DNA from: Bradyrhizobium sp. WSM1743
GTDB lineage: Bacteria > Pseudomonadota > Alphaproteobacteria > Rhizobiales > Xanthobacteraceae
Assembly (NCBI RefSeq): GCF_000473065.1
Contig: NZ_AXAZ01000014.1
Span: forward strand, 91,966 to 155,965
Length of the DNA stretch: 64,000 nucleotides
Direction of reading: 5' to 3'
Shown here: piece by piece, positions 47,394 to 57,127 of the stretch
Numbering within the stretch: position 1 is the first letter of the stretch
Layout: the number at the start of each line of letters is the position of its first letter
Notes under the pieces: generated by a model
The model's database searches: none
What the model was told of the DNA's origin: nothing
What the model saw: only the letters and a program-made list of their open reading frames with translations
Position numbers and translations under genes: made by a program

Positions 47394-47903
47394 ATGAGCA
47401 CAACCCTGATCGAGGTCCGGCCGGCCAAAGCTGCAGATGCAACTGCGGTGGCATCGACCCATGACGAAGCCTGGCGTTCGGCCTATCAGGGCATCATTCC
47501 CGGCGCCGAGCTGGAGAAGCTGATCAACCGCCGCGGTCCGCAGTGGTGGGACAGCGCGATCCGCAAGGGCAGCCGTGTCAGCGTGCTGGTGTTCGGCGAC
47601 AAGATCGCGGGCTATGCCAATTACGGCCGCAACCGCGCCCGCAGCCTGCATTTCGACGGCGAGATCTACGAGCTGTACCTGCGCCCCGAGTTTCAGGGGC
47701 TGGGCTTCGGCCGCCGCCTGTTCGCCGCCGCCCGCCGCGACCTCATGCAGAGCGGGCTGAAGAGCATGGTGGTGTGGGCGCTCTCGGACAACGACCCGGC
47801 GACCGAGTTCTACCGTGCCCTGGGCGGCCGCATGGTGGCACGCTCGTCGGAGCGGTTCGGGCCGAAATCGCTCGACAAAGTTGCCTTCGCCTGGACCAAT
47901 TGA
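47394..47903 (+). CDS. GNAT family N-acetyltransferase
   Basis: 169 residues. The acetyl-CoA-binding motif A appears as FQGLGFGRRLFAAAR (Q/RxxGxG/A) preceded by ELYLRPE; the end of the fold is WALSDNDPATEFYRALGGR. Typical of RimI-type acetyltransferases on small amines or protein N-termini; substrate unknown. The ATG at 47394 is used; a longer frame from 47358 has no RBS. Confidence 0.88.
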   Translation: MSTTLIEVRPAKAADATAVASTHDEAWRSAYQGIIPGAELEKLINRRGPQWWDSAIRKGSRVSVLVFGDKIAGYANYGRNRARSLHFDGEIYELYLRPEFQGLGFGRRLFAAARRDLMQSGLKSMVVWALSDNDPATEFYRALGGRMVARSSERFGPKSLDKVAFAWTN

Positions 47904-48081
47904 GCTGCTGAAACCCTCCCCGGCAGCGTTTCCCGCCCGTCGATACCGTCGCCTTCAGAGCCGGTGATCGCCGGATTCATTATTTCACAAAAACGCGATG
48001 GATCAGCGGGCCAAGCCCGCGTATGACAGCGCCAAAATCGCTGCCGGGCGCGATTTATCCTCGGCAACAACGGAGTCTTGA

Positions 48082-48618
48082 ATGCGTATCGATGCGGTCT
48101 CGATCGGAAAAAACGTACCCCACGACGTCAACGTCATCATCGAGGTCCCGGTGGGCGGCGAACCGATCAAGTACGAGATGGACAAGGAGGCCGGCACGCT
48201 GGTTGTCGACCGCTTCCTCTACACGCCGATGCGTTACCCCGGTAACTACGGATTCATCCCGCACACGCTGTCCGATGATGGCGATCCCTGCGACGTCCTG
48301 ATCATCAACACCCGCGCCATCATCCCCGGCGCCGTCATGAGCGTGCGCCCGGTCGGCGTGCTGTTCATGGAAGACGAAGCCGGCGGCGACGAGAAGATCC
48401 TGGCGGTGCCGTCGTCCAAGCTCACGCAGCGCTACGACAAGGTGAAGAGCTATTCCGACCTGCCGGACATCACGCTGCAGCAGATCCAGCACTTCTTCGA
48501 GCACTACAAGGATCTCGAAAAGGGCAAGTGGGTGAAGATTTTGCGCTGGGGCGGCCCGGAGGAAGCGCACAAGCTGATCCTCGAAGGCATCGAGCGCGAG
48601 AAGAAGAAGAAGGGCTAG
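48082..48618 (+). CDS. ppa: Inorganic pyrophosphatase
   Basis: Hydrolyses pyrophosphate released by biosynthesis; soluble family I enzyme of 178 residues. Active-site features: [26 protein letters not shown] and the signature DGDPCDVL with the metal-binding aspartates. ATG at 48082 follows CGGAGTC. Monocistronic; a palindromic repeat starts directly after the stop. Confidence 0.96.
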   Translation: MRIDAVSIGKNVPHDVNVIIEVPVGGEPIKYEMDKEAGTLVVDRFLYTPMRYPGNYGFIPHTLSDDGDPCDVLIINTRAIIPGAVMSVRPVGVLFMEDEAGGDEKILAVPSSKLTQRYDKVKSYSDLPDITLQQIQHFFEHYKDLEKGKWVKILRWGGPEEAHKLILEGIEREKKKKG

Positions 48619-48620
48619 TT

Positions 48621-48722
48621 GTCGTTCCGGGGCGCCTCGAAGAGGCGAACTCGGAACCTCGAGATTCTCAGGTGCGCAGTTGCGCACCAGAGTTCGATGC
48701 TGCGCATCGCCCCGCAATGACG
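48621..48722. repeat. Palindromic repeat, family A, degenerate
   Basis: GTCGTTCCGGGGCGC / GCGCATCGCCCCGCAATGACG with inner ACCTCGAGATT and a GGTGCGCAGTTGCGCACC hairpin that other copies lack. Lies between ppa and folD, convergent. Confidence 0.75.
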
Positions 48723-48727
48723 AACAG

Positions 48728-49612
48728 CTACACCGCCGGCTTCGCCAGCCCGGCGATCGCGCAGGCCGCGCGCAGCGTGTTCACCAGCAGACACGCCACC
48801 GTCATCTGGCCGACACCGCCCGGCACCGGCGTGATTACACCGGCAACGCCAAGCGCTTCCTGATAGGCGACGTCGCCGACGAGGCGCGTCTTGCCGTCTT
48901 CTCTCGGGATGCGGTTGATGCCGACATCGATCACGGTTGCACCCGGCTTCAGCCAGTCGCCGCGCACCATCTCTGGTCTACCCACCGCGGCATAGACGAG
49001 GTCCGCCTTCTTCACGAGGCCGGGTAGATCGCGCGAGCGCGAGTGCGCGATCGTGACCGTGGCGTTCTCGTTCAACAGCAGCTGCACCAGCGGGCGGCCG
49101 ACCAGGTTGGAGCGGCCGATCACGATGGCATTCATGCCTTCGAGCGAGGCGTGCACGCTCTTGGTCAGGATGATGCAGCCGAGCGGCGTGCAGGGCGACA
49201 GCGCCTCGAAGCCGCCGGCGAGCCGGCCCGCATTGTTCGGATGCAGCCCGTCGACGTCCTTGGCGGGATCGATGGCGTTGATGACGGCTTCGGTGTTCAG
49301 CCCCTTCGGCAGCGGCAACTGCACCAGAATGCCATGCACGGCCGGATCGCGGTTGAGCTTTGCGACCAGCGCCAGCAGATCTGCTTGCGAGACGTCGGCC
49401 GGCAGCTTGTGCTCGAACGAGGCCATGCCGGCCGCTTGGGTCTGGGTATGCTTGGAGCGGACATAGACCTCGCTGGCGGGGTCGTTGCCGACCAGGACGA
49501 CCGCAAGGCCCGGCACCAGATTGTGCTCGCGCTTGACGCGGGCGACCTCCTCGGTGACGCGAGCCCGGAGGTCCGCGGCAATGACTTTTCCATCGATGAT
49601 CTCAGCGGTCAT
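48728..49612 (-). CDS. folD: Bifunctional methylene-THF dehydrogenase/cyclohydrolase
   Basis: Interconverts 5,10-methylene- and 10-formyl-tetrahydrofolate. 294 residues. Catalytic features include a Lys in the HTQTQAAGM region-proximal segment, [25 protein letters not shown], and the C-terminal [15 protein letters not shown] signature. Start at 49612. It is 10 bp downstream of the DUF167 (YggU) gene, so it belongs to a yggT-yggU-folD operon. Confidence 0.96.
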   Translation of the reverse strand: MTAEIIDGKVIAADLRARVTEEVARVKREHNLVPGLAVVLVGNDPASEVYVRSKHTQTQAAGMASFEHKLPADVSQADLLALVAKLNRDPAVHGILVQLPLPKGLNTEAVINAIDPAKDVDGLHPNNAGRLAGGFEALSPCTPLGCIILTKSVHASLEGMNAIVIGRSNLVGRPLVQLLLNENATVTIAHSRSRDLPGLVKKADLVYAAVGRPEMVRGDWLKPGATVIDVGINRIPREDGKTRLVGDVAYQEALGVAGVITPVPGGVGQMTVACLLVNTLRAACAIAGLAKPAV

Positions 49613-49622
49613 GTCCGTTCTC

Positions 49623-49967
49623 TCAGTCTATCGATTTGGCCGATGTGAGCTCGCGCAGGGTTTCGCCGAGCCGCGCCGGGTCGCCGTCGATCGCGATCTG
49701 CTTCAGCCGCGAGGTGGCTCCGGATAGCAGCTTTACACTGCTCTTGGGAACGCCGAGCGATTTCGCCAGCAGCACCAGAACGGCCTTGTTGGCCTCGCCG
49801 CCATCGGCGATGGCGCGCACCCGCACCTTGAGCACGCTGCGGCCGTCCGAGAGTTGCTCGATCCCGTCGATGTCGTCGCGGCCGCCGCGCGGCGTCACCC
49901 GCAGCGCGACGCTGATTCCTGCGGCCGAGTAACGCCAGGGTTCCCTAGAAGCTTCTTTCGCAACCAA
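49623..49967 (-). CDS. YggU/DUF167 family protein
   Basis: 114 residues; DUF167 core runs from the N-terminal [20 protein letters not shown] through [19 protein letters not shown] to the [13 protein letters not shown] motif. Function is unknown. A TTG start at 49967 is supported by GGAG about seven bases upstream, and it lies 15 bp after yggT; no ATG precedes the domain. Conserved neighbour of yggT in many proteobacteria. Confidence 0.85.
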   Translation of the reverse strand: MVAKEASREPWRYSAAGISVALRVTPRGGRDDIDGIEQLSDGRSVLKVRVRAIADGGEANKAVLVLLAKSLGVPKSSVKLLSGATSRLKQIAIDGDPARLGETLRELTSAKSID

Positions 49968-49982
49968 GGCGCTCCAGCCCGC

Positions 49983-50273
49983 TCAGATCACGTTCGGGTA
50001 GATGTAGTACAGGATCACCCGCTCGATGAACATGATGATCAGGATCAGGATGATCGGCGAGATGTCGAGACCGCCGAGACTGGGCAGGAAATTGCGAATC
50101 GGCGCCAGCAGAGGCTCCGTGATCCGGTACAGGAACTCCGCCACTGCCGATACGAACTGGTTGCGGGTGTTCACCACGTTGAAAGCGATCAGCCAGGACA
50201 GGATCGCGGAGGCGATCAGCAGCCAGACGTAGAGGTCGAGCACAATGATGACGATGTCGAGAACGGCACGCAT
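49983..50273 (-). CDS. yggT: YggT family membrane protein
   Basis: 96 residues with two YggT helical pairs: LIASAILSWLIAFNVVN and the RITEPLLAPIRNFLPSLGGLD loop that is the family signature, followed by IILILIIMFIERVIL. It has a role in osmotic or cell-division-related fitness in some bacteria, but the mechanism is unknown. First gene of yggT-yggU-folD. Confidence 0.93.
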   Translation of the reverse strand: MRAVLDIVIIVLDLYVWLLIASAILSWLIAFNVVNTRNQFVSAVAEFLYRITEPLLAPIRNFLPSLGGLDISPIILILIIMFIERVILYYIYPNVI

Positions 50274-50407
50274 GGCTTTTGAGGCCTCTTGGCTTTTTGA
50301 AAATTCTGGCTACGGTCGGATTGACGCCCGTTGCTAGATATCGGTTCCCCCCCGCCCAAACAAGGGAAGTCGGCGCCTCCATGGCTAAAACCGGGTTACA
50401 CGCGTCC

Positions 50408-50435
50408 TTGACTTGACCTTGGCGGGGACTTAAAT
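50408..50435 (+). promoter_or_regulatory. Predicted sigma-70 promoter of tRNA-Ala
   Basis: TTGACT at 50408-50413, a 16-base spacer and TTAAAT at 50430-50435, about 43 bases before the mature tRNA start. Match is good but unproven. Confidence 0.45.
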
Positions 50436-50477
50436 GGCGCCCGGTTGTCGGCCGCATTCACCAGAGCGGCCAGCAAA

Positions 50478-50552
<75 letters not shown>

Positions 50553-50553
<1 letters not shown>

Positions 50554-50607
50554 GCCTTCGCAGGCTGCGCCTGCTTCGGCTCGGCAAGCCGCTTCGTAGC
50601 GAAGGCT
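50553..50607 (+). other. Hairpin-forming sequence just after tRNA-Ala
   Basis: AGCCTTCG at 50553 and CGAAGGCT at 50600 pair around an inner CGGCT/AGCCG stem. It could end the tRNA transcript or help its 3' processing. No strong T-tract. Confidence 0.35.
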
Positions 50608-50655
50608 GCCGCGCCATAGCCCGAAGGGCGACGGCGGGCTCCCTCCGATCTCCCC

Positions 50656-51468
50656 CTACCTCCCCGTAAACCTTGGCGGCCGCTTCTCCATGAAGCTCGC
50701 CACACCCTCCCGGAAATCACTCCCGTTCAGCGCCACCATCATCTCCCTGTTGGCCTCGATCGTGGCCTCGGCCAGCGTCTGGAACGGCACCTCGTAGAGC
50801 TGGCGCTTGATCACGGCCATCGCGCTCGGCGAGACGAAATCGGCGAGGTCGCGCGCATAAGCATAAGTCTCTTCGCGCAGCTTCTCGGGTGGACAGAGCC
50901 GGTTGACCAGCCCGATCCGCAACGCCTCCTCGCTCGACACGCGCCTCGCCGAGAGCAACAGATCGAGCGCATTGGCGTGGCCGACGATGCGCGGCAGCAT
51001 CCAGCTGATGCCATGCTCGGCGATCAGACCGCGCCGCGCGAAGGCCGTGGTGAACACGGTGTTGTCGGCGGCAAAGCGCAGGTCGCAATAAAGCGCGTGC
51101 ACGAGTCCGATTCCAGCGGTGGCGCCATTCAGCATGGCGATGACCGGCTTCTTGATCGAGGGATAGTAGCCGTAGCGCGTCTGCCAATCCGGCCGGCGAT
51201 TCATGTCGAACGGCGGCAGGTTCGATGCGCGCCTGACGTCATCGGGGTCGAGGGCCTTCAGTGCATCCATGTCGGCGCCGGCACAGAAGGCGCGGCCCGC
51301 GCCGGTGAGGACAATGACGCGGACATTGTCATCGGCGTTTGACGCCTCCATCGCGTGACGCACGTCGCGCTCCATGATCGGCGTCCACGCATTCATGCGA
51401 TCCGGGCGGTTCAGCGTGATGGTCGCGATCTTGTCGCTCACCTCATAGAGAATGTGTTCGTAGCCCAT
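50656..51468 (-). CDS. Enoyl-CoA hydratase/isomerase family protein
   Basis: Crotonase-fold enzyme of 270 residues. Features: [13 protein letters not shown] at the N-terminus, the oxyanion-hole motif [10 protein letters not shown], and the second glycine-rich segment [19 protein letters not shown] where enoyl-CoA hydratases have a Glu-Gly pair; here it reads ATAGIG. The middle catalytic position therefore differs from classic hydratase and may mark an isomerase or hydrolase subtype. Start at 51468 (MGYEHILYE) with GGAGAGC upstream. Monocistronic in view. Confidence 0.88.
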   Translation of the reverse strand: MGYEHILYEVSDKIATITLNRPDRMNAWTPIMERDVRHAMEASNADDNVRVIVLTGAGRAFCAGADMDALKALDPDDVRRASNLPPFDMNRRPDWQTRYGYYPSIKKPVIAMLNGATAGIGLVHALYCDLRFAADNTVFTTAFARRGLIAEHGISWMLPRIVGHANALDLLLSARRVSSEEALRIGLVNRLCPPEKLREETYAYARDLADFVSPSAMAVIKRQLYEVPFQTLAEATIEANREMMVALNGSDFREGVASFMEKRPPRFTGR

Positions 51469-51593
51469 GACGCTCTCCCTGGTTTGCCGGCGCAATTTCG
51501 CGCGCGCTCGTTGGCAGCGAGCCTAGCATATCCAGGGAAGAGGCAAGGACTTGCGCCAAGGATCTGCGCCAAGGACCTCGCGCGAAGGCGCGA

Positions 51594-52388
51594 TCACTCG
51601 GCCGCTTGCGCCAGCACCGGCCGGCGCGCCAGCCATCCGTCGATGAAATGATCGAGCCAGGCGCGCTCGGCGACATCGTAGACGGCACGATCCGCGAAGT
51701 GATGGTGCCGCTGCCGCGCACCGGGCGCGCTGAAGCCGTCATAGCCGCGCGTGGTCCAGCGATGCATCATCGCATAGGTCACATCGGGGTGAAACTGTAC
51801 GCCGAAAGCATTGCCGGCACGGAACGCCTGCACCGGAAAATCATCGCCTTCCGCCAGCAGCTCGGTGCCTACCGGCAGCTCAAATCCCTCGCGATGCCAG
51901 TGATAGACCTGCGCCGGCCAATGCGGGCAGAGCGCATGGCCCGCAGCGGTCGGCCTGATCGGGTAATAGCCGATCTGGGTCAGCGCCTGCGGATGCGGCG
52001 CGACGCGGGCCCCAAGCTGCATTGCCAGCATCTGCGCACCTAAGCAGATGCCGAGGAACGGCCGCTGCTCGCGGAGCGGAATTTCGATCCACTCGATCTC
52101 GCGGCGGATGTACTCGTCGGAATCATTGGCGCTCATCGGACCGCCGAAGATCACGGCGCCGGCATGCCGATCGAGCGTCTTGGGCAGGGGATCGCCGAAG
52201 CGGGGACGGCGGATGTCGAGGCGATGGCCGAGCGCGCGCAGCGCATTGCCGACGCGGCCCGGTGTCGAGCATTCCTGATGCAGGACGATCAGAACCGGCA
52301 GCCGGGTCTCAGAGGCGGCGGCGCTCGGCGCCCTCCGTGGGAAGGGCACCACCTCTGCGCCACCAAACCTGTCCGTCCGGAACGACAT
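51594..52388 (-). CDS. Class I glutamine amidotransferase-like protein
   Basis: 264 residues of GMP-synthase-type GATase fold. Nucleophile Cys in GICLGAQML and His in GVQFHPDVT are present; the third triad position, usually Glu after HP, is Asp here. The amidated partner domain is absent, as in stand-alone GATase homologues. Start at 52388 (MSFRTDRFGG). Substrate unknown, and the partner synthase is not adjacent. Confidence 0.85.
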   Translation of the reverse strand: MSFRTDRFGGAEVVPFPRRAPSAAASETRLPVLIVLHQECSTPGRVGNALRALGHRLDIRRPRFGDPLPKTLDRHAGAVIFGGPMSANDSDEYIRREIEWIEIPLREQRPFLGICLGAQMLAMQLGARVAPHPQALTQIGYYPIRPTAAGHALCPHWPAQVYHWHREGFELPVGTELLAEGDDFPVQAFRAGNAFGVQFHPDVTYAMMHRWTTRGYDGFSAPGARQRHHHFADRAVYDVAERAWLDHFIDGWLARRPVLAQAAE

Positions 52389-52517
52389 GGCCTCTGCGAG
52401 TGCTATCGGTTCAGACCGCCAGCATAGCTAATCGATGGTTAACATCGCGTGAGTTTGCGCACACACGCCCCGATCTTGAAGCAAGCTCCGGGCCACTACG
52501 GACGCGCGGGGCGTTCT

Positions 52518-53297
52518 TCAGCGCCTCTGCCTCTGAAACCGGCTGGTGGCTGCCAGGATGAAGCCGCGCGGGAAGAAACGCAGCGCGAACGGCACAAATT
52601 TGATGCCGAGACCAGGCAGCACTGCCCGTTTGTTGGCCCTTAGGCCACGATACGCCTCTCGTGCAACTTCGGCGGCAGAGACGTTGAGAACGGCCGTATC
52701 ATGTTGCGATCCAACGCCGGCGCGCGCCTGGAATTCCGTGGGCACCGGACCCGGGCAGAGCACGGTGACGCGGACGCCGCGCGGTGCAAGCTCCGCCCGC
52801 AACGCCTCGGTAAGGGAAATCACATAGGCCTTGGATGCGTAATACACGGCCATGCCGGGTCCGGGCAGAAAGCCGGCGACCGAGCCGACATTGAGAAGAC
52901 CGCCCTTGTTCCTGATGAGCTGATCGGCAAAGCGCAGCGACAGATCCGTCAGAGCGCGGACGTTGACGTCGACGATGCCGAGCTGCTCGATGCGATCGTG
53001 CTCGATCGCATCGCCGAACACACCGAAGCCGGCATTGTTGACGAGATGGTCGAGCTCGACACCTTCGGCCGCGAGCGCTGCCGCGATTGTCGCGCCGGCA
53101 TCCGCGTCCTCGAGATCGCAGGCGATCACGATCGGCTTCTTGCCGCCCTTGGCAGCGAGCTCATTGGCGAGCGCTTCGAGCCGATCCGCTCGTCTCGCGG
53201 TCAATGCGAGGCGATGTCCATTGGCGGCAAACACACGCGCCAGCTCCATCCCGATGCCCGCCGAGGCACCAGTAATCAGCGTCACCCGCTCAGCCAC
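52518..53297 (-). CDS. SDR family NAD(P)-dependent oxidoreductase
   Basis: 259 residues; cofactor loop TGASAGIGMELA, basic TARRADRLEAL (NADP preference), CDLED, NNAG, catalytic Ser in NVGSVAG and YxxxK in YYASKAYV. Typical of the DltE/YqjQ group that often reduces ketoacyl or ketosteroid-like compounds, and the C-terminal PFALRFFPRGFILAATSRF tail is basic and hydrophobic, as in membrane-associating members. Start at 53297. Monocistronic. Confidence 0.88.
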   Translation of the reverse strand: MAERVTLITGASAGIGMELARVFAANGHRLALTARRADRLEALANELAAKGGKKPIVIACDLEDADAGATIAAALAAEGVELDHLVNNAGFGVFGDAIEHDRIEQLGIVDVNVRALTDLSLRFADQLIRNKGGLLNVGSVAGFLPGPGMAVYYASKAYVISLTEALRAELAPRGVRVTVLCPGPVPTEFQARAGVGSQHDTAVLNVSAAEVAREAYRGLRANKRAVLPGLGIKFVPFALRFFPRGFILAATSRFQRQRR

Positions 53298-53521
53298 GAT
53301 CGACGTCTCTTGAAATCAAGTATTTTGGCCCCGCAACGGAGGAACGAGAGCATAGGCCGAACGCAGGAGGCAAGCGGCACTGGCAGCATGGCCGCTTGAG
53401 CAGAACGACAGGCAGTGCTGAAAGACCGTTGATTTACAGGCGAATTCGGCGCAGGTAGCGAATAAATTAAAGTTTCGTCATGTATGCGCGCGCACGCCGC
53501 GTGTCGCCGAGTCCAGCGCCG

Positions 53522-54010
53522 TCAGCCGCCGACAGCGCTATCCTTGACTTGGCCACCGACACGCTCTGCAACTGCGTGCTTCAGCTCGATCCGGTCGCGC
53601 TGGGATATCCCGAGCAGGTCGGAAGCACGCCAGACGACGTTGTCCTCGAACTCGCTGACCTGACCGTCGGCATAGACCAGCTCCCACATCATCTGCACGA
53701 TGCGCTTGCGGCCCTCTTCGTCGAGCGAGCGCATGATGACGCTGGTGAAATGATAGAGGTCCACCGCCTCGCCCTCGACCTCCGTCGCATCGACGATCAG
53801 GCGGTCCGCGGTACCGCGGTCGAGCCCGAAATGGCTTTCGATCAGGCTATGCAGCTTGCGCTTCTCGGCTGCGCTCGGCTGGCCGTCGAGCGAGACCACA
53901 TGAACCAGCAGCGCGGTCGCGGCCAGCCGATAATCGCTGTCGCCGAATGCGCGGTCCTGAGCTTGGGGACCGACAATGTCGGCGATGAATTGGCGCAAGC
54001 CGTCGAGCAT
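53522..54010 (-). CDS. TerB-like (TerB family) protein
   Basis: 162 residues, helical. The pattern LAATALLVHVVSLDGQPS followed by RIVQMMWELVYADGQVSEFEDN matches the TerB repeat with its acidic metal-binding positions. No terA, terC or terD lies in the window, so tellurite resistance is unlikely; such stand-alone TerB proteins are of unknown function. Start at 54010. Confidence 0.85.
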   Translation of the reverse strand: MLDGLRQFIADIVGPQAQDRAFGDSDYRLAATALLVHVVSLDGQPSAAEKRKLHSLIESHFGLDRGTADRLIVDATEVEGEAVDLYHFTSVIMRSLDEEGRKRIVQMMWELVYADGQVSEFEDNVVWRASDLLGISQRDRIELKHAVAERVGGQVKDSAVGG

Positions 54011-54156
54011 GAGATCCTACCGAGATCGATGACGCCGCGAGGAGCGCGGCCGTTACCAGCCTTATATGAGCGGGAAACTCAAGCGGCGCAACGTGCGTCA
54101 GTTCCGCGCGTTGCATTACGTTTCGGCAATCTGGGTTGCCTCCTCCCCCTCCACAA

Positions 54157-54241
54157 CGTCATTGCGAGCGCAGCGAAGCAATCCAGAATCTTTCCGCAGA
54201 GATTTTGGATTGCTTCGTCGCAAGGGCTCCTCGCAATGACG
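54157..54241. repeat. Palindromic repeat, family B
   Basis: CGTCATTGCGAGCGCAGCGA / CGTCGCAAGGGCTCCTCGCA...ATGACG with inner AAGCAATCCAGA / TTTGGATTGCTT. Sits between the TerB and cyclase genes. Confidence 0.85.
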
Positions 54242-54261
54242 GAGAGTGTGGCGCCCGTCCC

Positions 54262-55671
54262 TCACGGTATCTCGTACACCACCATCTTGTCGGCGATGCC
54301 ACGCAGCGCGGCCTGTTTCTGGATCGGCTTGATCTCGCGCTGCTGGAGGATTTCGGCGACGGCCGGCGCATCCGCCACCGGGCCGGTGATGTGAATCTCC
54401 CGCGCGGTCGACAGGCTCTGCACGCGGGCGGCGATGTTGACCGTCTGGCCGAAATAATCCTGCCGCTCGTTGAGCATCACCGCGAGGCAGGGACCTTCAT
54501 GGATGCCGATCTTGAGAATGAGATCGTTGGCGCCGCGCTGCTTGTTCAATTCGTCCATGGCTGCACGCATGCGCAGCCCCGCGGTGATGGCGTGCTCGGG
54601 TCTGACGAAAGTCGCCATGACGGCATCGCCGATCGTCTTCACGACTGCACCCTTCTCGGCAGCGATGATCTCCAACAGCGCACGAAAATGCGCGCGCACA
54701 AGATCGAACGCAGTGAGATCGCCGACGCGCTCGTACAGGGCCGTCGATCCCTTCAGGTCGGTGAACAGGAAGGTCAGGGACGTGATCTTCAATCGCTGGT
54801 CGACATTGAGATTGTCGGCCTTGAAGACATCGCGGAACGTCTGATTGGACAGCATCCGCTTGGCGGTCAGGATTGGCTTGCGTTTGCCGATCATCTCATG
54901 CAGCGCGTCGGCAGCAATCCAGACCGAGGGCAACACGCGACCGCCCGATTGGTTCTCGAGCGTAAGCCGCAACGGCCCGGGGCGCATCACCGTGGTCCCC
55001 GTAGGCGCCTCCAGCTTGTTGAACATGATCGAAAGCTGCTGGCGTTCACTCGTCGCCTCACCCTGGACGTCGAGGAAATGGGCAGAATGAGTGACCGGCT
55101 CGAACACGATAATGAACTGGCTGGGCAAGTTCAGCGAGAGGATTGCCTTCTCGCCGGCAGGCAATTCGAGTGCCTCGAGCGTCACCTCGTTGATCAGGCG
55201 CGAAAAGGTTTCATCGTTGATGTCGACGCCTGAACTCCAGAACATCTGCCGCACATATTCCCAGATCGGCAGCGTCTCGGGATCGTGAGCACCGATGCGG
55301 CGAACCCGCGGACTGACGGTGAAGGCCACCTCGACCATCTCATCGACGGACGCCTCGTATCCGGCTGCACAGAGCGCGCAGTTGTAGTCTTCGTGCTTCA
55401 ACGATTTCAGCGTTGCGTGTGCGCCCAAGACCCCTCCGCAGCCAGGACACAGCACGTTCCAGCTCATGTCGAACAGGCCGAGCCGCGAGGCATGCAGGAA
55501 TCCGGAAATGACCTTCTCCTGGTCGAGCCCGGTGCGATCGGCAAAATCCAGCACATTGATGCGGTTAAGGTCGCGATCCTGGCCGTGGGCGATCAGCTGC
55601 GCGATCGCATCGACCACCTTGGCGTCGGCGGTCTGCTTCAGAACGGAGAACTGGGCCTGGATGTCACTCAT
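54262..55671 (-). CDS. Class III adenylate/guanylate cyclase with zinc-ribbon region
   Basis: 469 residues. The N-terminal half has a cysteine-ribbon motif (LCPGCGG and CALCAAGY) and a DUF5939-like region. The C-terminal class III cyclase domain (about 290-440) shows LFTDLKGSTALYERVG with the first metal Asp and KTIGDAVMATFV with the second, then GIHEGPCLAVML and FGQTVNIAARVQ. Substrate choice (ATP or GTP) cannot be read with confidence. It lies 50 bp downstream of a P450 gene and a lipase-like gene on the same strand. Start at 55671 (MSDIQAQF). Confidence 0.88.
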   Translation of the reverse strand: MSDIQAQFSVLKQTADAKVVDAIAQLIAHGQDRDLNRINVLDFADRTGLDQEKVISGFLHASRLGLFDMSWNVLCPGCGGVLGAHATLKSLKHEDYNCALCAAGYEASVDEMVEVAFTVSPRVRRIGAHDPETLPIWEYVRQMFWSSGVDINDETFSRLINEVTLEALELPAGEKAILSLNLPSQFIIVFEPVTHSAHFLDVQGEATSERQQLSIMFNKLEAPTGTTVMRPGPLRLTLENQSGGRVLPSVWIAADALHEMIGKRKPILTAKRMLSNQTFRDVFKADNLNVDQRLKITSLTFLFTDLKGSTALYERVGDLTAFDLVRAHFRALLEIIAAEKGAVVKTIGDAVMATFVRPEHAITAGLRMRAAMDELNKQRGANDLILKIGIHEGPCLAVMLNERQDYFGQTVNIAARVQSLSTAREIHITGPVADAPAVAEILQQREIKPIQKQAALRGIADKMVVYEIP

Positions 55672-55721
55672 GGCGGGGCTCTATCTAGGGTGGATCGCGC
55701 CATCGGCCAGACGGGCGCCTG

Positions 55722-57092
55722 TCACCGACGCGTGATGCGGAACATGGGTGAATGGTCCGGCTGGGTGGTGACGACGCCATGCGGGATCACGGGAGCCGCC
55801 TGATCGGCAAGCGCGACACGGAAGGCACCGATCAGCCGGGCCAGAGCCAGCACGGATTCAGCTTGGGCAAACGGCGCACCGATGCAGACGCGCGGACCTG
55901 CGCCGAACGGCAGATAGGCGAAGCGGTCGGGCGGCTCTTTCGCCAGGAAGCGCTTTGGAATGAACGCGTTCGGCTGATCCCACAGCTTCTCGTGCCGGTG
56001 CAGCAGCCAGGGCGCGATCATGATGATGTTGCCCTTGCCGATCTCGACGCCGGCCGCATTGTCCTTGTCGCGCGCGGCCCGCGCGACCAGGAACGCGGGC
56101 GGATAGAGCCGCATGGTCTCCTCGATCACGGCGCGGGTGAATTTCTGGCGATCGATGTCGGCGATGCTGTCGAGATGCTCGCCGCGGGTCTCGGACGCCA
56201 CCTCCTCCTGCGTGTCGGGATCGAGCGCGAGCAGATAGAGCGCCCAGAACAGCGCAGTCGCCGTGGTCTCATGACCCGCCAGGATCATGGTCGCGACCTC
56301 GTCGATGAGCTGCTCGTCCGAGAAACCCTTGCCCGTTTCGGGGTCGCGTGCCTCGTCCATGAGATCGAACAGGTCGCGCGGCGGCGCGCCGTCCTTCTTG
56401 CCGGCCGAACGCCGTTCGGCGATCAGCATGGCAACGAACTCGGTCCAGCGCTTGCGGAAACGGGCGCGGGCAAGATCCATCGGGCTTGGCCAGGACACCG
56501 GCAGCACCATGTCGAGGAAATAGGGCCGCCCCAACCGCGCGGCATATTCCATGATGAAGTTGCGCAATGTCGCGCCGTGCCGGTCCATGCCGAACGAGAA
56601 CATCGTGCGCCCGGCAATCTCGAGCGTCATGCGCTGCATGACCTCGCGCAGGTCGACGTCTTCACCCGCGCGCGCGTCGAGCTTTGCGATGGTCTCGTCG
56701 AGCACCGCGGTCATGTGCGGAACGAGATTTGCGGTGGCCCGCGGCGTGAAGGCCGGCGCGAGCGTGCGGCGCTGAAAAGTCCAGGAATGACCTTCCGCGA
56801 TTAGAAGCCCTTCGCCGAGCACGGGGCGCAGCATGCGGATGCCGGCCGGCGTGCGCGTGTAGTTCTCGTAATTGTTGAGCAGAACGTGCCGGATCGCATC
56901 TGGCTGGTTCAGGATAAAACTGTTGCGGAAAAAGAAGCGGCCCGGGATGACGTCTTCCTCATAGGCGCGCTGTCCCCAGGTCGCGATCATGTTCTGCCGG
57001 ATCACCGCGAGCCGGGCGAAGAATGACATGTCGTCAGGCGCACGCGGGGGAGCCGGAGGGATGATGGGCCGACGCACGCTGGCGATATTCAT
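55722..57092 (-). CDS. Cytochrome P450
   Basis: 456 residues. Oxygen-activation motif AGHETTATALFW on the I helix, ExxR pair in EETMRLYPP, the PERF-like IPKRFL, and the haem Cys in FGAGPRVCIGAPFA. Length and residues fit a class I or fused-type bacterial P450 resembling CYP groups that hydroxylate fatty acids or terpenes. No ferredoxin or reductase gene is adjacent. Start at 57092 (MNIASVRRP) chosen over an ATG five codons upstream. 36 bp after the hydrolase gene, so likely one operon. Confidence 0.9.
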   Translation of the reverse strand: MNIASVRRPIIPPAPPRAPDDMSFFARLAVIRQNMIATWGQRAYEEDVIPGRFFFRNSFILNQPDAIRHVLLNNYENYTRTPAGIRMLRPVLGEGLLIAEGHSWTFQRRTLAPAFTPRATANLVPHMTAVLDETIAKLDARAGEDVDLREVMQRMTLEIAGRTMFSFGMDRHGATLRNFIMEYAARLGRPYFLDMVLPVSWPSPMDLARARFRKRWTEFVAMLIAERRSAGKKDGAPPRDLFDLMDEARDPETGKGFSDEQLIDEVATMILAGHETTATALFWALYLLALDPDTQEEVASETRGEHLDSIADIDRQKFTRAVIEETMRLYPPAFLVARAARDKDNAAGVEIGKGNIIMIAPWLLHRHEKLWDQPNAFIPKRFLAKEPPDRFAYLPFGAGPRVCIGAPFAQAESVLALARLIGAFRVALADQAAPVIPHGVVTTQPDHSPMFRITRR

Positions 57093-57127
57093 GGCTCCCT
57101 CCCGCAAGATGTGACGCAGGCAAATAG

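Noticed and set aside
53522..54010. Tellurite resistance cluster
   Set aside because: Only a TerB-like gene is present, without terA, terC, terD or terZ.
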